Counted from the stretch's first letter, positions 27,871 to 37,045 are shown. The stretch: 64,000 nt of DNA from DAOUTW01 sp964523575 (GCA_964523575.1 CAZGAV010000009.1:8205-72204), one strand, 5' to 3'. Notes: generated by a model not told the origin, from the letters alone. Made by a program: numbers and translations.

Positions 27871-28913
27871 GCCTGATCTCCTTCGACCGGAACCTCAGTC
27901 TCGACCACCATTTTTTCCACTTCGGCCATCAGCTCCTGGTCCTTGCTGATTTCAGAGAGCGAGAAATGCTCCTTGAACAGGAAAAAGGCGGAGAGGCCGA
28001 TCATCGGCAGCATATCGACTATATACAAAATGACCGAGAAAAGCACCGCCTCGGTTTTGGGCACGCCGAATATATTCAACCCGGCCACGACCGCCAGTTG
28101 AAAAGAACCGACATTGCCCGGCGTCACCGGCACCATCAGGGCCAGATAATTAATGATAATTACGACCACGGCGGCCCAGATGGGAAGATTGAAATTGAAC
28201 ATGTGGAAAAGAAAATAAACCGAAACGATATGCGCCATCCAGGCCAGAACGGTCAGAATCGAGACCACGAACAATTTGTCGGTCGATTTCATGACCGAGA
28301 TGCCCTCGTTGAACGATCGCAGGAATTTCCGCAGGACCAGAAACATTTTGGGCGATCGAGGGCGCAGTTTATAATACCCGAATCGTTCCAGCCGGTGCTG
28401 GAAATGAAGACTGGCATAAAAAAGCATCAGCACCAGAAGAGTAGCGGCGGCGATGATATAGCTGACGAAACGATATTCCTGGGGAAATACGAAGACGCTG
28501 GACGAGAGCAACATCAGCATAATCAGGCCGGCGCCGTCGAGGACAATTTCCAAGAATATGGTTGAAAAAGCATAGGTCTTGGAAAAATCGCCTTTCCGGG
28601 AAAACAGTATAACCCGGCCCGCCTGACCCGTCAGGGCCGGCAATAAAACGGCGATCAACTGCGAAGTGGCATAGAGAGACAGAGTCGGCCAGAAAAGCAC
28701 CTTGCGAACCTTGCTGACGATGGTTTTCCAGCGCGAGGCCTTGAAAACTACCAGAAGGGTCGTGCTGATCAGAACCGGCAGGAAAAAAAGCAGTTTCAGG
28801 CCCCTGGCAACCTCCATAGTCCGGGGCACATTCAGATCATAGAAGAGAAAGATCAGAATTCCAATGGCGATCAGCCCGCCCCAAAATTGTTTCTTCTTAA
28901 ATATGGAGGCCAT
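27867..28913 (-). CDS. Flippase-like lysylphosphatidylglycerol synthase transmembrane-domain protein
   Basis: A 348-residue membrane protein of the UPF0104 / LPG_synthase_TM type, with about eight hydrophobic helices. Recognisable elements are LIAVLLPALTGQAGRVILFSR (about 87-107), FSTIFLEIVLDGAG and the PVTPGNVGSFQLAV segment typical of the family. It lacks the cytoplasmic synthase domain of MprF, so it is a membrane part only, often proposed as a lipid or glycolipid flippase. Which lipid it acts on cannot be told. The Bat-operon terminator sits eight bases before its ATG, so it needs read-through or its own promoter. It overlaps corA. Confidence 0.85.
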   Translation of the reverse strand: MASIFKKKQFWGGLIAIGILIFLFYDLNVPRTMEVARGLKLLFFLPVLISTTLLVVFKASRWKTIVSKVRKVLFWPTLSLYATSQLIAVLLPALTGQAGRVILFSRKGDFSKTYAFSTIFLEIVLDGAGLIMLMLLSSSVFVFPQEYRFVSYIIAAATLLVLMLFYASLHFQHRLERFGYYKLRPRSPKMFLVLRKFLRSFNEGISVMKSTDKLFVVSILTVLAWMAHIVSVYFLFHMFNFNLPIWAAVVVIIINYLALMVPVTPGNVGSFQLAVVAGLNIFGVPKTEAVLFSVILYIVDMLPMIGLSAFFLFKEHFSLSEISKDQELMAEVEKMVVETEVPVEGDQA

Positions 28914-28921
28914 ACCGTCTC

Positions 28922-28944
28922 AAAAAATAACCGGCCAGGGCCGG
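28922..28944 (-). terminator. Rho-independent terminator after batE
   Basis: On the minus strand a 5-bp stem CCGGC/GCCGG with loop CCTG is followed by TTATTTTTT. It lies about 80 bases after the batE stop and only eight bases before the start codon of the flippase-like gene. Confidence 0.75.
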
Positions 28945-29025
28945 AAGTTCTAAATAATCGGAAAGTTAGACAAAAACAATCGGCCTGTCAAACAAATTTG
29001 GAGAATCGGAGGGGGCTTTGACGGC

Positions 29026-29784
29026 CTAAATTTCCTCGGCGACCGACTTGGGAATCCAGCCTTTTAGACGGTTTTCGAAATTGACCCAATAATAACCGGA
29101 TTCTTCTCGTTCGATCTTGAAGACCAGCCCGGCATGAGCCGTGAACTTGGTGTTGAAATCCTCTCCGGGACCGTTTTTGACGTCGGCCTGCTGGGCGATA
29201 ACAACTCCTTCACGCGTCAGGACATCGCGGTCAACCTTAACGGCGGTAAATATACCCGCCACCAGAAATAACGTCAGAACGGTGGCGAAAACCGGGATCG
29301 GGATGCGGTACCAGCGATAAATGAAGCCAATCATGATAATCGCCATCGTCAGGAGATACAGAATAAACGCGATCCAGGTGATCCAGTGGAGGGTGAAGGA
29401 ATCGAAGAAGCGGTTGATATAGTCGAGCACGATTGTGCCCTCGGTCACTTCGATTTTGTCGATGGCGAACTGGCGGGCGAACTCCAGATTGGCCCTGATG
29501 TCGTCGTCGCCGGGATTGAGCCTCGAGGCCCGAATATAATTCATAATCGCATGCCCCAGCTGACCTTCCCGAAAATAAGCGTTACCCAGATTATAATACA
29601 GCGGCGCCGATTCGTAGCCGGCGGAAACAATCTTTTCATATTCGGCGACGGCTCCCGCAAAATCGCCGTCGGTATAAAGCTTGTTACCCTGCTGAAAATT
29701 ATAATCGAGACTGCTCGGCCACGCCGCCGTGGCCAGCGTCATAGCCATCAGGACAACCATTATCACGATTTTCGGCTTCATCAC
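29026..29784 (-). CDS. batE: BatE-like protein: TPR, two membrane helices and SH3 domain
   Basis: A 252-residue envelope protein. After a signal segment (1-22, AAWPSS) come TPR motifs (about 28-105, with YYNLGNAYFREGQLGHAIMNYIRA). Two hydrophobic helices (about 133-185) and a C-terminal SH3-like domain (about 190-250, VVIAQQADVKNGPGEDF) follow. The order TPR-TM-SH3 is typical of BatE at the end of Bat operons. The start overlaps the batD stop by four bases. Its exact role in the Bat complex is unknown; binding of peptidoglycan or peptides by the SH3 domain is a guess. Confidence 0.85.
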   Translation of the reverse strand: MMKPKIVIMVVLMAMTLATAAWPSSLDYNFQQGNKLYTDGDFAGAVAEYEKIVSAGYESAPLYYNLGNAYFREGQLGHAIMNYIRASRLNPGDDDIRANLEFARQFAIDKIEVTEGTIVLDYINRFFDSFTLHWITWIAFILYLLTMAIIMIGFIYRWYRIPIPVFATVLTLFLVAGIFTAVKVDRDVLTREGVVIAQQADVKNGPGEDFNTKFTAHAGLVFKIEREESGYYWVNFENRLKGWIPKSVAEEI

Positions 29785-31607
29785 AACACGCCCCCAAGGT
29801 CTATAATCGTCCGGCGCACCCGTTCGAAAATCCGTTCCTTGCTGTCGGCCTCGGAACCTCCGGCAAAACGGCTGAAATCGACGTCATGAAGAACCGTCAG
29901 GGTATTTTCCAGAAGTCCCTCGGGAATATTCTTTTGTTCCAATAGCCCCTTCACCCGTTCGCTGGTGAGACCATGCGCCGAAACATTGAACTTATCGGCG
30001 ATGAATTGATGAACCGCCGATGATAATTCGGCATAAAATTGGGCTTCGTGGCTGCTGCTTTGCAGGAAACTTTCGGCCTTCTTGAGACGCTTGCGGGCCT
30101 CGGCCGCGGCGCGCCGCTGACGCGCATATCCGATATCATTGGCCAGACGCCGCTTGCGCCGCGTATCAAACATCCCCCCGATAACGGCCAGCATCGGGAT
30201 GACCGTGATGATGATAAAGATCGGCGAGGTCAGAAGAAGATGGCCGCGCTTTCTCAGGTTCCCCTCATCCATTTTGATAAAGCGGATATCGGTTTCCTTG
30301 AGATTGATGGTCTGTCCGCTGACCATATTATAAGGAATTTCGGTTCCGGTCACGCCCTCGCCCTTTTTAACCTCGAGATTGATGGCCGCCGTGGATACTT
30401 CTTTATATTTCTTCTGGCCGGGATCGAAATAATTGAGAATAATCGGGTCGATGACATGCTTGCCCGACAAACGGGGAATCAGTAGATATTCAAAAGTCTT
30501 GGTCCCGCCGAGTTGATCGTTGATATTCGAGACTTTGAAATCGGAGGAGGCTTTTTCGACCCGGAAACCGTCGAGGTTGGGCAGGGTCGGCTCCGGAATC
30601 GATTTGACATTCCCCTGACCCGAAATTTTGACCGTCAAAGTTATGGCCTCGTTGACCTCGACCGCGGTTTTGTCAACGTTGGCCGATATTTTGTAACTGC
30701 CGACGCCGCCGGAAAAACGGCTGGTCTTGCCGTCCAGCGGCAGGGGTTTGACCGTCACCGTCAGAGGTTTTGATTTGACCTCAACTCTCTTCCCCTGTTC
30801 GAGTACGCCGTCAAAAAACGAGAACGGATCGCGGGTGCGGCTGCGGCTTCGATCCGGGACCGTCACCGACACCCGGGCCGGACTGATCGACAATTCTCCC
30901 GGCTTGGTCGGAAACAAAGCCGTCCGGAGTTCGGTAACCATATACCTGCGGCCGTTGATTATCTGATAAAACTGCTTTTGCGGCGGAATATCATTGGACC
31001 AGAAGCCGGGTGTCGAGGGCGGGAAATAATCGGGACTCGACAGCGTCTGGACAGCCCGATAGTATTTCACCGATAACGTCACCTGTTGATCGACATAGAC
31101 CGACTTCTTATCGACGATAGCCATCAAGAAGATATCATCCTTGTTGCCGGATTGATCGACGGTTTCCTCGGCGGTGGAATCCTCACCGGCCTCGCCCGAT
31201 TTGACCACCGTGATGGATAATTCGTTGGATGCATATCGTTTGCCATTGATCAGAAGCGTGGCCGAACGGATCGGAAAGGTCCCTTCCCGCTTCGGCGACA
31301 GGATATAATTGAACATCACCGAACTGCTGATGACGCCGTTGATGATCTGTATATTGGAGGAACTTCCGGCCGAGAAAATCTGGAATTGCGGCAAGGGCGG
31401 CAGTTTCGGTTCCGGCAATTGCGCCTGTCCGCTCCCCGTCACCGAGACCGTTAAAGTCGCCGTCTCATTCATCGCGATCTTGGTACGATCCAGGCTCAGC
31501 GTAATCTGGACGTCATCATTCTGGGCCGCCGCCGGGACAAAACCAAAGGCGGTCAGCAGGAGTATGCCATACCATAGCGGCCGATATATGAAGCGCGACT
31601 TTACCAA
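29781..31607 (-). CDS. batD: BatD-like protein
   Basis: A 608-residue envelope protein with a signal peptide (1-29, PAAAQ) and repeated beta-sandwich domains. The segments LSLDRTKIAMNETATLTVSV (about 35) and VDKTAVEVNEAITLTVKISG (about 311) are two copies of the same BatD repeat. A membrane helix follows (about 455-475, SPIFIIITVIPMLAVIGGMF), then a charged cytoplasmic tail with a helical DUF-like end. This matches BatD of the MoxR/Bat cluster, linked to aerotolerance or envelope stress in Bacteroides. It overlaps batC by seven bases and batE by four. Confidence 0.88.
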   Translation of the reverse strand: MVKSRFIYRPLWYGILLLTAFGFVPAAAQNDDVQITLSLDRTKIAMNETATLTVSVTGSGQAQLPEPKLPPLPQFQIFSAGSSSNIQIINGVISSSVMFNYILSPKREGTFPIRSATLLINGKRYASNELSITVVKSGEAGEDSTAEETVDQSGNKDDIFLMAIVDKKSVYVDQQVTLSVKYYRAVQTLSSPDYFPPSTPGFWSNDIPPQKQFYQIINGRRYMVTELRTALFPTKPGELSISPARVSVTVPDRSRSRTRDPFSFFDGVLEQGKRVEVKSKPLTVTVKPLPLDGKTSRFSGGVGSYKISANVDKTAVEVNEAITLTVKISGQGNVKSIPEPTLPNLDGFRVEKASSDFKVSNINDQLGGTKTFEYLLIPRLSGKHVIDPIILNYFDPGQKKYKEVSTAAINLEVKKGEGVTGTEIPYNMVSGQTINLKETDIRFIKMDEGNLRKRGHLLLTSPIFIIITVIPMLAVIGGMFDTRRKRRLANDIGYARQRRAAAEARKRLKKAESFLQSSSHEAQFYAELSSAVHQFIADKFNVSAHGLTSERVKGLLEQKNIPEGLLENTLTVLHDVDFSRFAGGSEADSKERIFERVRRTIIDLGGVL

Positions 31608-32419
31608 TCGTTACCCCGATATATGCCCTGGACTTTGTACCGTTTCTGCTTCTTCTGATTGTCGGCGTCCGAATCCTTCAAGGCGTTCAATATCCGCAAG
31701 GCATCTTCCTTACTCATTTCATCGGTTTTCTGTTCCTGCTGTTCCATCTGCTGGGCCTGATTCTCTACGGAATCCTGGTCCTGAGGTTGCGGCGCCGGTT
31801 CCTGTTTTTGCTCCTGTTGTTGTTGATCCTGTTGCTGATCCTGCTTATTCTGTTGTTGTTGCTGCTGATCCTGTTTTTGCTGATCCTGTTGTTGTTGCTG
31901 GTCTTTTTCCTGCTCCTGATCCTGTTGCTGTTGATCCTGCTGCTGCTGATCCTGCTGTTGTTGCTGTTGCTGATCCTGAGGCTGTTTCTTCATTTGCTCT
32001 TTGAGGCGGTTGCGCGCCAGTTCCAGATTGTACTTGGCATCCATGTCATCCGGGTTCAACTCCAGCGCTTTCTGATACCAGGCGATGGCTTTCTTATAAT
32101 CCTCCTGCTTGAAAAAACCGTTCCCGCCGTTGTAGTAGGCGTCGGACTGGAGCTTGATATCATCGGAATTAAGCGCCTTCTGGTATTTCTCGACGGCGGC
32201 CTCGTATTTGCCGGTTTCGACCAGAGTGTTGGCCTCGTTGTAATATATCTTCGGCGTTTCCGGCCGGGCCATTTCCGCCTGATGATAATAATCGAGCGCC
32301 TGTTCGAATTTGCCCTCCGCGTAGGCCTTATTGCCGGCCTCATTGAGGGACACATGGTCGTCGGCCGCGACCGGCCCGGCCAAAGCCAGAATCAGCAATA
32401 TAATACACCCGTACCGCAT
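31601..32419 (-). CDS. batC: BatC-like TPR protein with Gln/Asp-rich tail
   Basis: A 272-residue protein. After a signal peptide (1-19, GPVAAD) it has TPR motifs at about 22-128, including YYNGGNGFFKQEDYKKAIAW. Residues ~131-215 are an almost pure run of Gln with Asp, Lys and Glu, followed by a short charged tail. TPR proteins in this position are called BatC. The Gln/Asp run is probably an unstructured linker. The stop overlaps batD and the ATG overlaps the batB stop. Confidence 0.85.
   Translation of the reverse strand: MRYGCIILLILALAGPVAADDHVSLNEAGNKAYAEGKFEQALDYYHQAEMARPETPKIYYNEANTLVETGKYEAAVEKYQKALNSDDIKLQSDAYYNGGNGFFKQEDYKKAIAWYQKALELNPDDMDAKYNLELARNRLKEQMKKQPQDQQQQQQQDQQQQDQQQQDQEQEKDQQQQQDQQKQDQQQQQQNKQDQQQDQQQQEQKQEPAPQPQDQDSVENQAQQMEQQEQKTDEMSKEDALRILNALKDSDADNQKKQKRYKVQGIYRGNDW
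31797..31992. repeat. CTG/TTG-rich low-complexity tract inside batC
   Basis: About 195 bases made mainly of CTG, TTG and ATC triplets on plus (CAG, CAA and GAT on minus), encoding the Gln/Asp run of BatC. Slippage could vary its length between strains. It also produces a spurious Leu-rich plus-strand reading frame. Confidence 0.8.
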
Positions 32420-33456
32420 TACTTTTCATCGCTCCTTTTTCCCGGACGGACTCTCTCCGGGACAAACACTTCCCAGATCACGAACATCAGGGCCAGCGCC
32501 AAAGGCCACTGGAAGCGGTCATCATACTGTAAAAGTAGTTTTCCTTCAAGTTCCTTTTTCTCCAATTTGGAGATATCGTCGTAAATCTTGTCCAGTTCCA
32601 GTTCCGACGGCGTCGAACGATAATATTTTCCGCCGGTGGTCAGGGCTATTTTCTGCAGGGTCGTTTCATCCATCTTCGATATGATGACATTGCCCTCGTC
32701 GTCCTTCTTGAAACCGACCCGTTCGCCGCGCTGGTTATAGATCGGAATCGGTTCTCCTTCGGGTTTGCCGATGCCGACGGTATAAATTTTGACGCCTTCC
32801 TTGCGAGCATCCTCGGCCGCTTCGAGCGGTTTGGTGTCCTGATCTTCGCCGTCGGTCAGCAGAATCAGTACTTTATGTTTGCGTTCCTTGCTGACAAAAC
32901 CCGAGGTCGCCGTACGAATCGCCTCGCCGATAGCCGTACCCTGCACCGGGATGATATCGGGATCGATGACGTCCAGGAACATCCGGGCGGCGCCATAGTC
33001 GAGCGTCAACGGGCATTGGATGAAGGCTTCGCCGGCGAAGGTTACCAGCCCGATCCGGTCGCCTTTGAGGCGCTGGGGATCAATCAACGACCTGATTTCC
33101 TGCTTGGCCTTCTCCATCCGGGAAATCGGCCCCGGGTTGACGTCGAGCGCCTCCATGGAGCGGGAGACATCGACGGCAATCATGATGTCGATCCCTTCCC
33201 GTTTCATCATCTCCATATGCGTGCCCAACTGCGGCTTGGCGATCGCCAGCGATAAAAACAGCACCGCCGCCAACAGCATGACCGCCTTGGTCACCTGCCG
33301 CGGATAGGAGATGCCAGAGGCGGCCCGCATGACCAGCGGGATATCGCCGAAGCGGGCCAACAGTTTTTTCTTCCGGGTGATCGACCACCAGAAAAAGAGA
33401 CCCAGGATCGGGACCAGCGCAATCGCCAGCAAATATATCGGTGCGTAAAATCTCAT
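32419..33456 (-). CDS. batB: BatB-like von Willebrand factor A membrane protein
   Basis: A 345-residue inner-membrane protein. Two N-terminal hydrophobic segments (about 6-24 and 55-75) are followed by a VWA domain with the MIDAS motif DVSRSMEALD (about 96-105). A later TDGEDQD is a further VWA hallmark. A C-terminal membrane helix (about 315-335) completes the BatB pattern. It starts 13 bases after the end of the batA remnant. VWA domains of this type bind partners with a metal ion. Confidence 0.92.
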   Translation of the reverse strand: MRFYAPIYLLAIALVPILGLFFWWSITRKKKLLARFGDIPLVMRAASGISYPRQVTKAVMLLAAVLFLSLAIAKPQLGTHMEMMKREGIDIMIAVDVSRSMEALDVNPGPISRMEKAKQEIRSLIDPQRLKGDRIGLVTFAGEAFIQCPLTLDYGAARMFLDVIDPDIIPVQGTAIGEAIRTATSGFVSKERKHKVLILLTDGEDQDTKPLEAAEDARKEGVKIYTVGIGKPEGEPIPIYNQRGERVGFKKDDEGNVIISKMDETTLQKIALTTGGKYYRSTPSELELDKIYDDISKLEKKELEGKLLLQYDDRFQWPLALALMFVIWEVFVPERVRPGKRSDEK

Positions 33457-33469
33457 GACCCGTTATCCT

Positions 33470-33617
33470 CTACGGTATCTTTCTCAAGTATGTCTGACTC
33501 AAAAACATCTCGGCCAGCAAAAGCACGAAGCCGACCGCCAGGAAATTGAAAAAGAGCTCTTTATATTGTATATACTCGTGAACTTTGATTTTAGTTTTTT
33601 CCAATTGATCGATGTCG
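33470..33617 (-). CDS. batA: BatA-like VWA protein, C-terminal end only (cut by assembly gap)
   Basis: Only about 49 C-terminal residues are left of this gene. They read IDQLEKTKIKVHEYIQYKE followed by a hydrophobic helix (FFNFLAVGFVLLLAEMFL) and the end TYLRKIP. This is the usual end of BatA, the VWA protein that precedes BatB. The rest would be in the N gap that begins at 33618. Normal BatA is about 330 residues, so roughly 0.8 kb of coding sequence should be missing, although only 100 N are shown. Confidence 0.75.
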
Positions 33618-33717
33618 NNNNNNNNNNNNNNNNNNNNNNNNNNNNNNNNNNNNNNNNNNNNNNNNNNNNNNNNNNNNNNNNNNNNNNNNNNNNNNNNNNN
33701 NNNNNNNNNNNNNNNNN
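33618..33717. other. Assembly gap of exactly 100 N
   Basis: 100 N in a row, the usual placeholder for a gap of unknown length. It separates the 3' end of a BatD-like gene from the 3' end of batA, so the true gap must hold the missing batA body and is probably close to 1 kb. Confidence 0.98.
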
Positions 33718-34763
33718 GAAAAATATTCCCGCAGTTCGGGCGGCGCAAACCGCAATTCGGAATCATCCTCATTGGGATCGCGCTCCGCCGCCACCAATAC
33801 CGGTTCCGGCGCCGCCTTGGCCCGCCGGGCCGGAGTCATATCTTTGCTTTTGGTCACCAGTTCGTACGCCGTTTCCCAATCGAGCTCCGGACGGTCGAAC
33901 GGGGGAATATACTTGGCGAATTTGACGAGGTCGGCGTGCTCGAAAAACGAAATCGCATCCCGGTGCAATTCTTCTTCAAGGGAAACATCGAATAGAGCCT
34001 CATCCAGTTCGGTTGTGGTCATGTCGGCGGAATCGAATTCAAATTTGAGACCGAAATATTTCTTCATGATCTCGGTCAGCTCGAAATAGAACGGCTTCAC
34101 TTCGCCCTGCCCCGGGAGGTCCTTATCCTTGAGAAGGGCCAGTTCGGCAAAAGCGATTTCCCATGACGGCCGGGGATCGACATAAGGCGCTTTTTCCACG
34201 ACCTTCCTGCGGCGCATGAAATAGTATATCAGCCCACCGGCGATTAACACCGCCGCCAGCGCAATAATTATCCAGAGGGTTTTGGATTTCCCCACCAGCG
34301 AGGCCTGCGCTTTGAGAGGACGCGGCTGAAGAGAATCGACGCTGGCGCCTTCGGCCAGCACCGACTTGATAAAAATCTTGATGGGATCGGCGCTGATATA
34401 TTTGACCGTCGAATCCTGCATCCGGTATTGGATCGGCAACGGTGGGATGACATAGTCGCCGGTCGTGAAAGTGCGCAGATCGAAGCTGATCGTCTGGCGG
34501 CGGCGGCCGTCATCCAGCTTCTGTTCTTCGCCGAAATCATAATCCTTGACTTCAAAACCGCCCAGATTGGCGCCCGCCGCCGGGGGCGTCAGTTGAAGCG
34601 TCGAATCATAGGTTATGGTAATCGAATACTTGATCAAATCGCCGATATAAGCCGACTGCTTGTCAACCGCGGCGGTGACGTCGATGAGATCGGCCGCCCG
34701 GCAGGCATAAGCGACCAGGACCGAGGCGATGACGATAAGGGCGATACGCTTGACCGGAGTCAT
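33718..34763 (-). CDS. BatD-like membrane protein, 3' end lost in the assembly gap
   Basis: About 348 residues are visible and the reading frame runs into the gap without a stop. A signal peptide (1-23) is followed by a beta-sandwich domain (AVDKQSAYIGDLIKYSITIT, about 32), one membrane helix (about 165-190, IIIALAAVLIAGGLIYYFM) and a helical cytoplasmic domain. The last visible residues are PPELREYF. The architecture parallels the two other BatD-like proteins in this cluster. Upstream of batA such a protein is usual in Bat operons. The start overlaps the glycosyltransferase stop by four bases. Confidence 0.8.
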
Positions 34764-36244
34764 GATTTCCTCCGGTAAACCAGATACCGCTCGAATCTGC
34801 CCTGCAGTTCATAATTCCCCTCAGTGGCGGCGACCAGCGCCTCCGGGGTTTTATTGACGACGACAAAATATGATGCTTCCCTGTTGTCCAAAATCTCTTT
34901 CAAATCCTCATTCAAAATAAAACGATAATGCCTCATTTTCTCCGCGTTGAGCGGGAGAGGATACTCGAATCCCAGAAATTCGATGCCCTCGAAAGTCGGC
35001 TTGTTGGCCAGCACCGATATAATCGGCATTTCGGTCAAAATCGGATCGGTGTCGTCGGTTTGATTCAACGAGGCGCAAACCCGTTTCATATTCCCAAGGT
35101 TGCTGTAGCCGTCGAATTCTCTGACGGCCCCGATATAGACGACGAAATACGGGATAACTCCGAGAATGTAAACCGCCGTCAGATAAAGCGGCAATTTTTG
35201 CCTGAACCCGCTCAGACCGGATCGATGCTGCCGGGCAACGAAGGCCTCTATTCCGCCCACCGATGCCAGAAGGACAAATGGTACCGCCTGAACGAAGTAC
35301 TGCTGTAGGACGGGATTGGGGAGCAGGTAGGTCACGGCGATAACGGCCGCCGCCACTCCGGCGATTCCATAAGGTGATGTGAAGATGTTTTTCTTGTCTG
35401 TCGCCTGACGATGCCGCCTCCAGAAAAAATATGTCCCGGCCGCCGCCGCCAGTAATATCAGAATTTGCGGATTGATAAGGACCTTGCCGATAGTCCATAA
35501 TTTTTGATAGAATGAAGCCGGAAATTCGACTCCGGGGTTGCGCATGAAATGGAAACCCAGGTTGTCAAACATGAAGCGTCCCGGATCCCGGAATAACAGC
35601 AGGAAGGACGGGACAGTGGCCGCCAGCATCGGGAGGAAATAAGCCAGCGTCCTCTTCAGCCAGGCCCGGCCGGAGTGGATCACCAGTGGCAGATAGAAGA
35701 CTATTATTAGCGGCATCAGCACCAGGCGGGCGTTGACGGCCAGTGCGATCAAGACGCCGCACAGGGCCACCGGCCATATTTTTTGGGAACGAAGAAAGAT
35801 CATCAGGCTCGCGAATGATCCCAGCAGGAATAAATCGGTCCAGGCGAAAGTCTTGGCCACTGAATGCCAGCTGATGACCAAACCCGAGAAAACATACAGA
35901 GCCAGAACAATATTGATGGTTGTGCGGTCGGTGGTCAGCGTTTTTATCAATTTATAAAAGATAAGCGTCGTCAGGAGTCCCATCAGCACCGAGGCCAGAC
36001 GGGTGGTGAACAAAGTCGTGAAACCATGGCCGGCGAAGATCGAAAAAACATAGGGCAGGTACGGCATCTGGGGATAGAAAAAATCGGAATACAACATGCG
36101 CCCCTGCGCCACTTCGCGGGCGGCGGAGAGATAAAATCCCTCGTCGCCGTCCACCAGACGGTTAAAGGCGAAAAATATCAGCAGACCCAGCTGTATGGCG
36201 ATCAAAAGCCAGGGCCATAGATTTTTCTTCCCGGCCGACGTCAT
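34760..36244 (-). CDS. Glycosyltransferase family 39-like membrane protein
   Basis: A 494-residue inner-membrane protein with about ten or more hydrophobic segments, of the ArnT/PMT-like GT-C fold. The first periplasmic loop has FNRLVDGDEGFYLSAAREVA (about 27), where the DE pair corresponds to the acidic motif of GT-C enzymes. The segment PQMPYLPYVFSIFAGHG follows. The substrate is unknown; family members move sugars from a polyprenyl carrier to protein or lipid A. It interrupts the Bat operon: its stop overlaps the downstream BatD-like start by four bases, and the upstream TPR gene ends one base before its start. Confidence 0.85.
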   Translation of the reverse strand: MTSAGKKNLWPWLLIAIQLGLLIFFAFNRLVDGDEGFYLSAAREVAQGRMLYSDFFYPQMPYLPYVFSIFAGHGFTTLFTTRLASVLMGLLTTLIFYKLIKTLTTDRTTINIVLALYVFSGLVISWHSVAKTFAWTDLFLLGSFASLMIFLRSQKIWPVALCGVLIALAVNARLVLMPLIIVFYLPLVIHSGRAWLKRTLAYFLPMLAATVPSFLLLFRDPGRFMFDNLGFHFMRNPGVEFPASFYQKLWTIGKVLINPQILILLAAAAGTYFFWRRHRQATDKKNIFTSPYGIAGVAAAVIAVTYLLPNPVLQQYFVQAVPFVLLASVGGIEAFVARQHRSGLSGFRQKLPLYLTAVYILGVIPYFVVYIGAVREFDGYSNLGNMKRVCASLNQTDDTDPILTEMPIISVLANKPTFEGIEFLGFEYPLPLNAEKMRHYRFILNEDLKEILDNREASYFVVVNKTPEALVAATEGNYELQGRFERYLVYRRKS

Positions 36245-37045
36245 CTACTTGATGTTCTCCTCATAAACCTGCACCGGTTCCGCCTCCAGCAGAGTGCCGA
36301 TATAGTCCTTGACCGCTTTCTGCCCGATATAGGTCATATAGTCCTGTGTCACCTGATCGCGCACCTTGTCGAATTGCTGGTCGCCGTATTTATCTTTATT
36401 GGCTTTGAAATAGAGCATCAGATCGGCGCTGTCCGGCTTGACGGTCGGCGCGATTTTGGTNNNNNNNNNNNNNNNNNNNNNNNNNNNNNNNNNNNNNNNN
36501 NNNNNNNNNNNNNNNNNNNNNNNNNNNNNNNNNNNNNNNNNNNNNNNNNNNNNNNNNNNNACCCGGGCCACCAGCTTGCCGGGGGTTTGGGTCGTGTCCG
36601 GTTTGGCGTTGGCCTGCTGATCGAGTTCCCGGCGGGCGTCGAGACGCCGGCCCATTTTCTCCAGGCTGGTGATCAGATTTTTTCCGGCTTCGGCGGCATA
36701 GGAGGCGTTCTCATCCAGTGATCGCGCCCGAATATAATAAGCCGCCGCTTTTTCGTAATCGCCGATATCCTCGAAATAAATCCGGGCGATCAAATAATCG
36801 ATAGCGCCCCGTTCGCTGTCGGTCAGATGGGCCCGGTCGAGTATCCGTTCATATTCCTCTATCGCCGCCTGAGGCAGTTTATTATCGGCCAGTTCACCGG
36901 CCATTTTTTTGGAAACGGCCACGACTTCCTTGTCCGGCGCCGGCGGCAATGACAGATAAACCACGACCATCATGGCCAGCGACAGGGCACCGATAATTAT
37001 CCCAACCACGGCCAGGATCGTCAATTTTTTATTCTCGGTCGCCAT
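36245..37045 (-). CDS. TPR membrane protein with SurA_N-like C-terminus, split by an assembly gap
   Basis: Visible residues: about 1-161 before the gap and ~70 after it. The N terminus has one membrane anchor (about 9-31) and TPR-like helices with YEKAAAYYIRARSLDENA near 96. The text just before the gap, GKLVAR, and after it, DLMLYFKANKDKYGDQQFD and YIGTLLEAEPVQVYEENIK, resemble the N-terminal chaperone domain of SurA/PpiD-type foldases. If so, the gap hides part of that domain and the protein is a TPR-anchored periplasmic chaperone without a visible isomerase domain. The two halves are in frame across the gap only if its length is a multiple of three; that is not known. Confidence 0.7.
   Translation of the reverse strand: MATENKKLTILAVVGIIIGALSLAMMVVVYLSLPPAPDKEVVAVSKKMAGELADNKLPQAAIEEYERILDRAHLTDSERGAIDYLIARIYFEDIGDYEKAAAYYIRARSLDENASYAAEAGKNLITSLEKMGRRLDARRELDQQANAKPDTTQTPGKLVARXXXXXXXXXXXXXXXXXXXXXXXXXXXXXXXXXXTKIAPTVKPDSADLMLYFKANKDKYGDQQFDKVRDQVTQDYMTYIGQKAVKDYIGTLLEAEPVQVYEENIK
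36461..36560. other. Assembly gap of exactly 100 N
   Basis: A second 100-N placeholder, inside the TPR/SurA_N-like gene. Its real size is unknown, so the continuity of that reading frame is not proven. Confidence 0.98.

Noticed and set aside
31797..31992. CRISPR-like repeats
   Set aside because: No repeat-spacer pattern; the tract is in-frame coding low complexity. No CRISPR array or cas gene was seen anywhere in the window.
31787..32584. Leu-rich plus-strand frame that looks like a membrane protein
   Set aside because: Caused by the CTG/TTG tract of batC read on the wrong strand; batC itself has TPR motifs and correct context.
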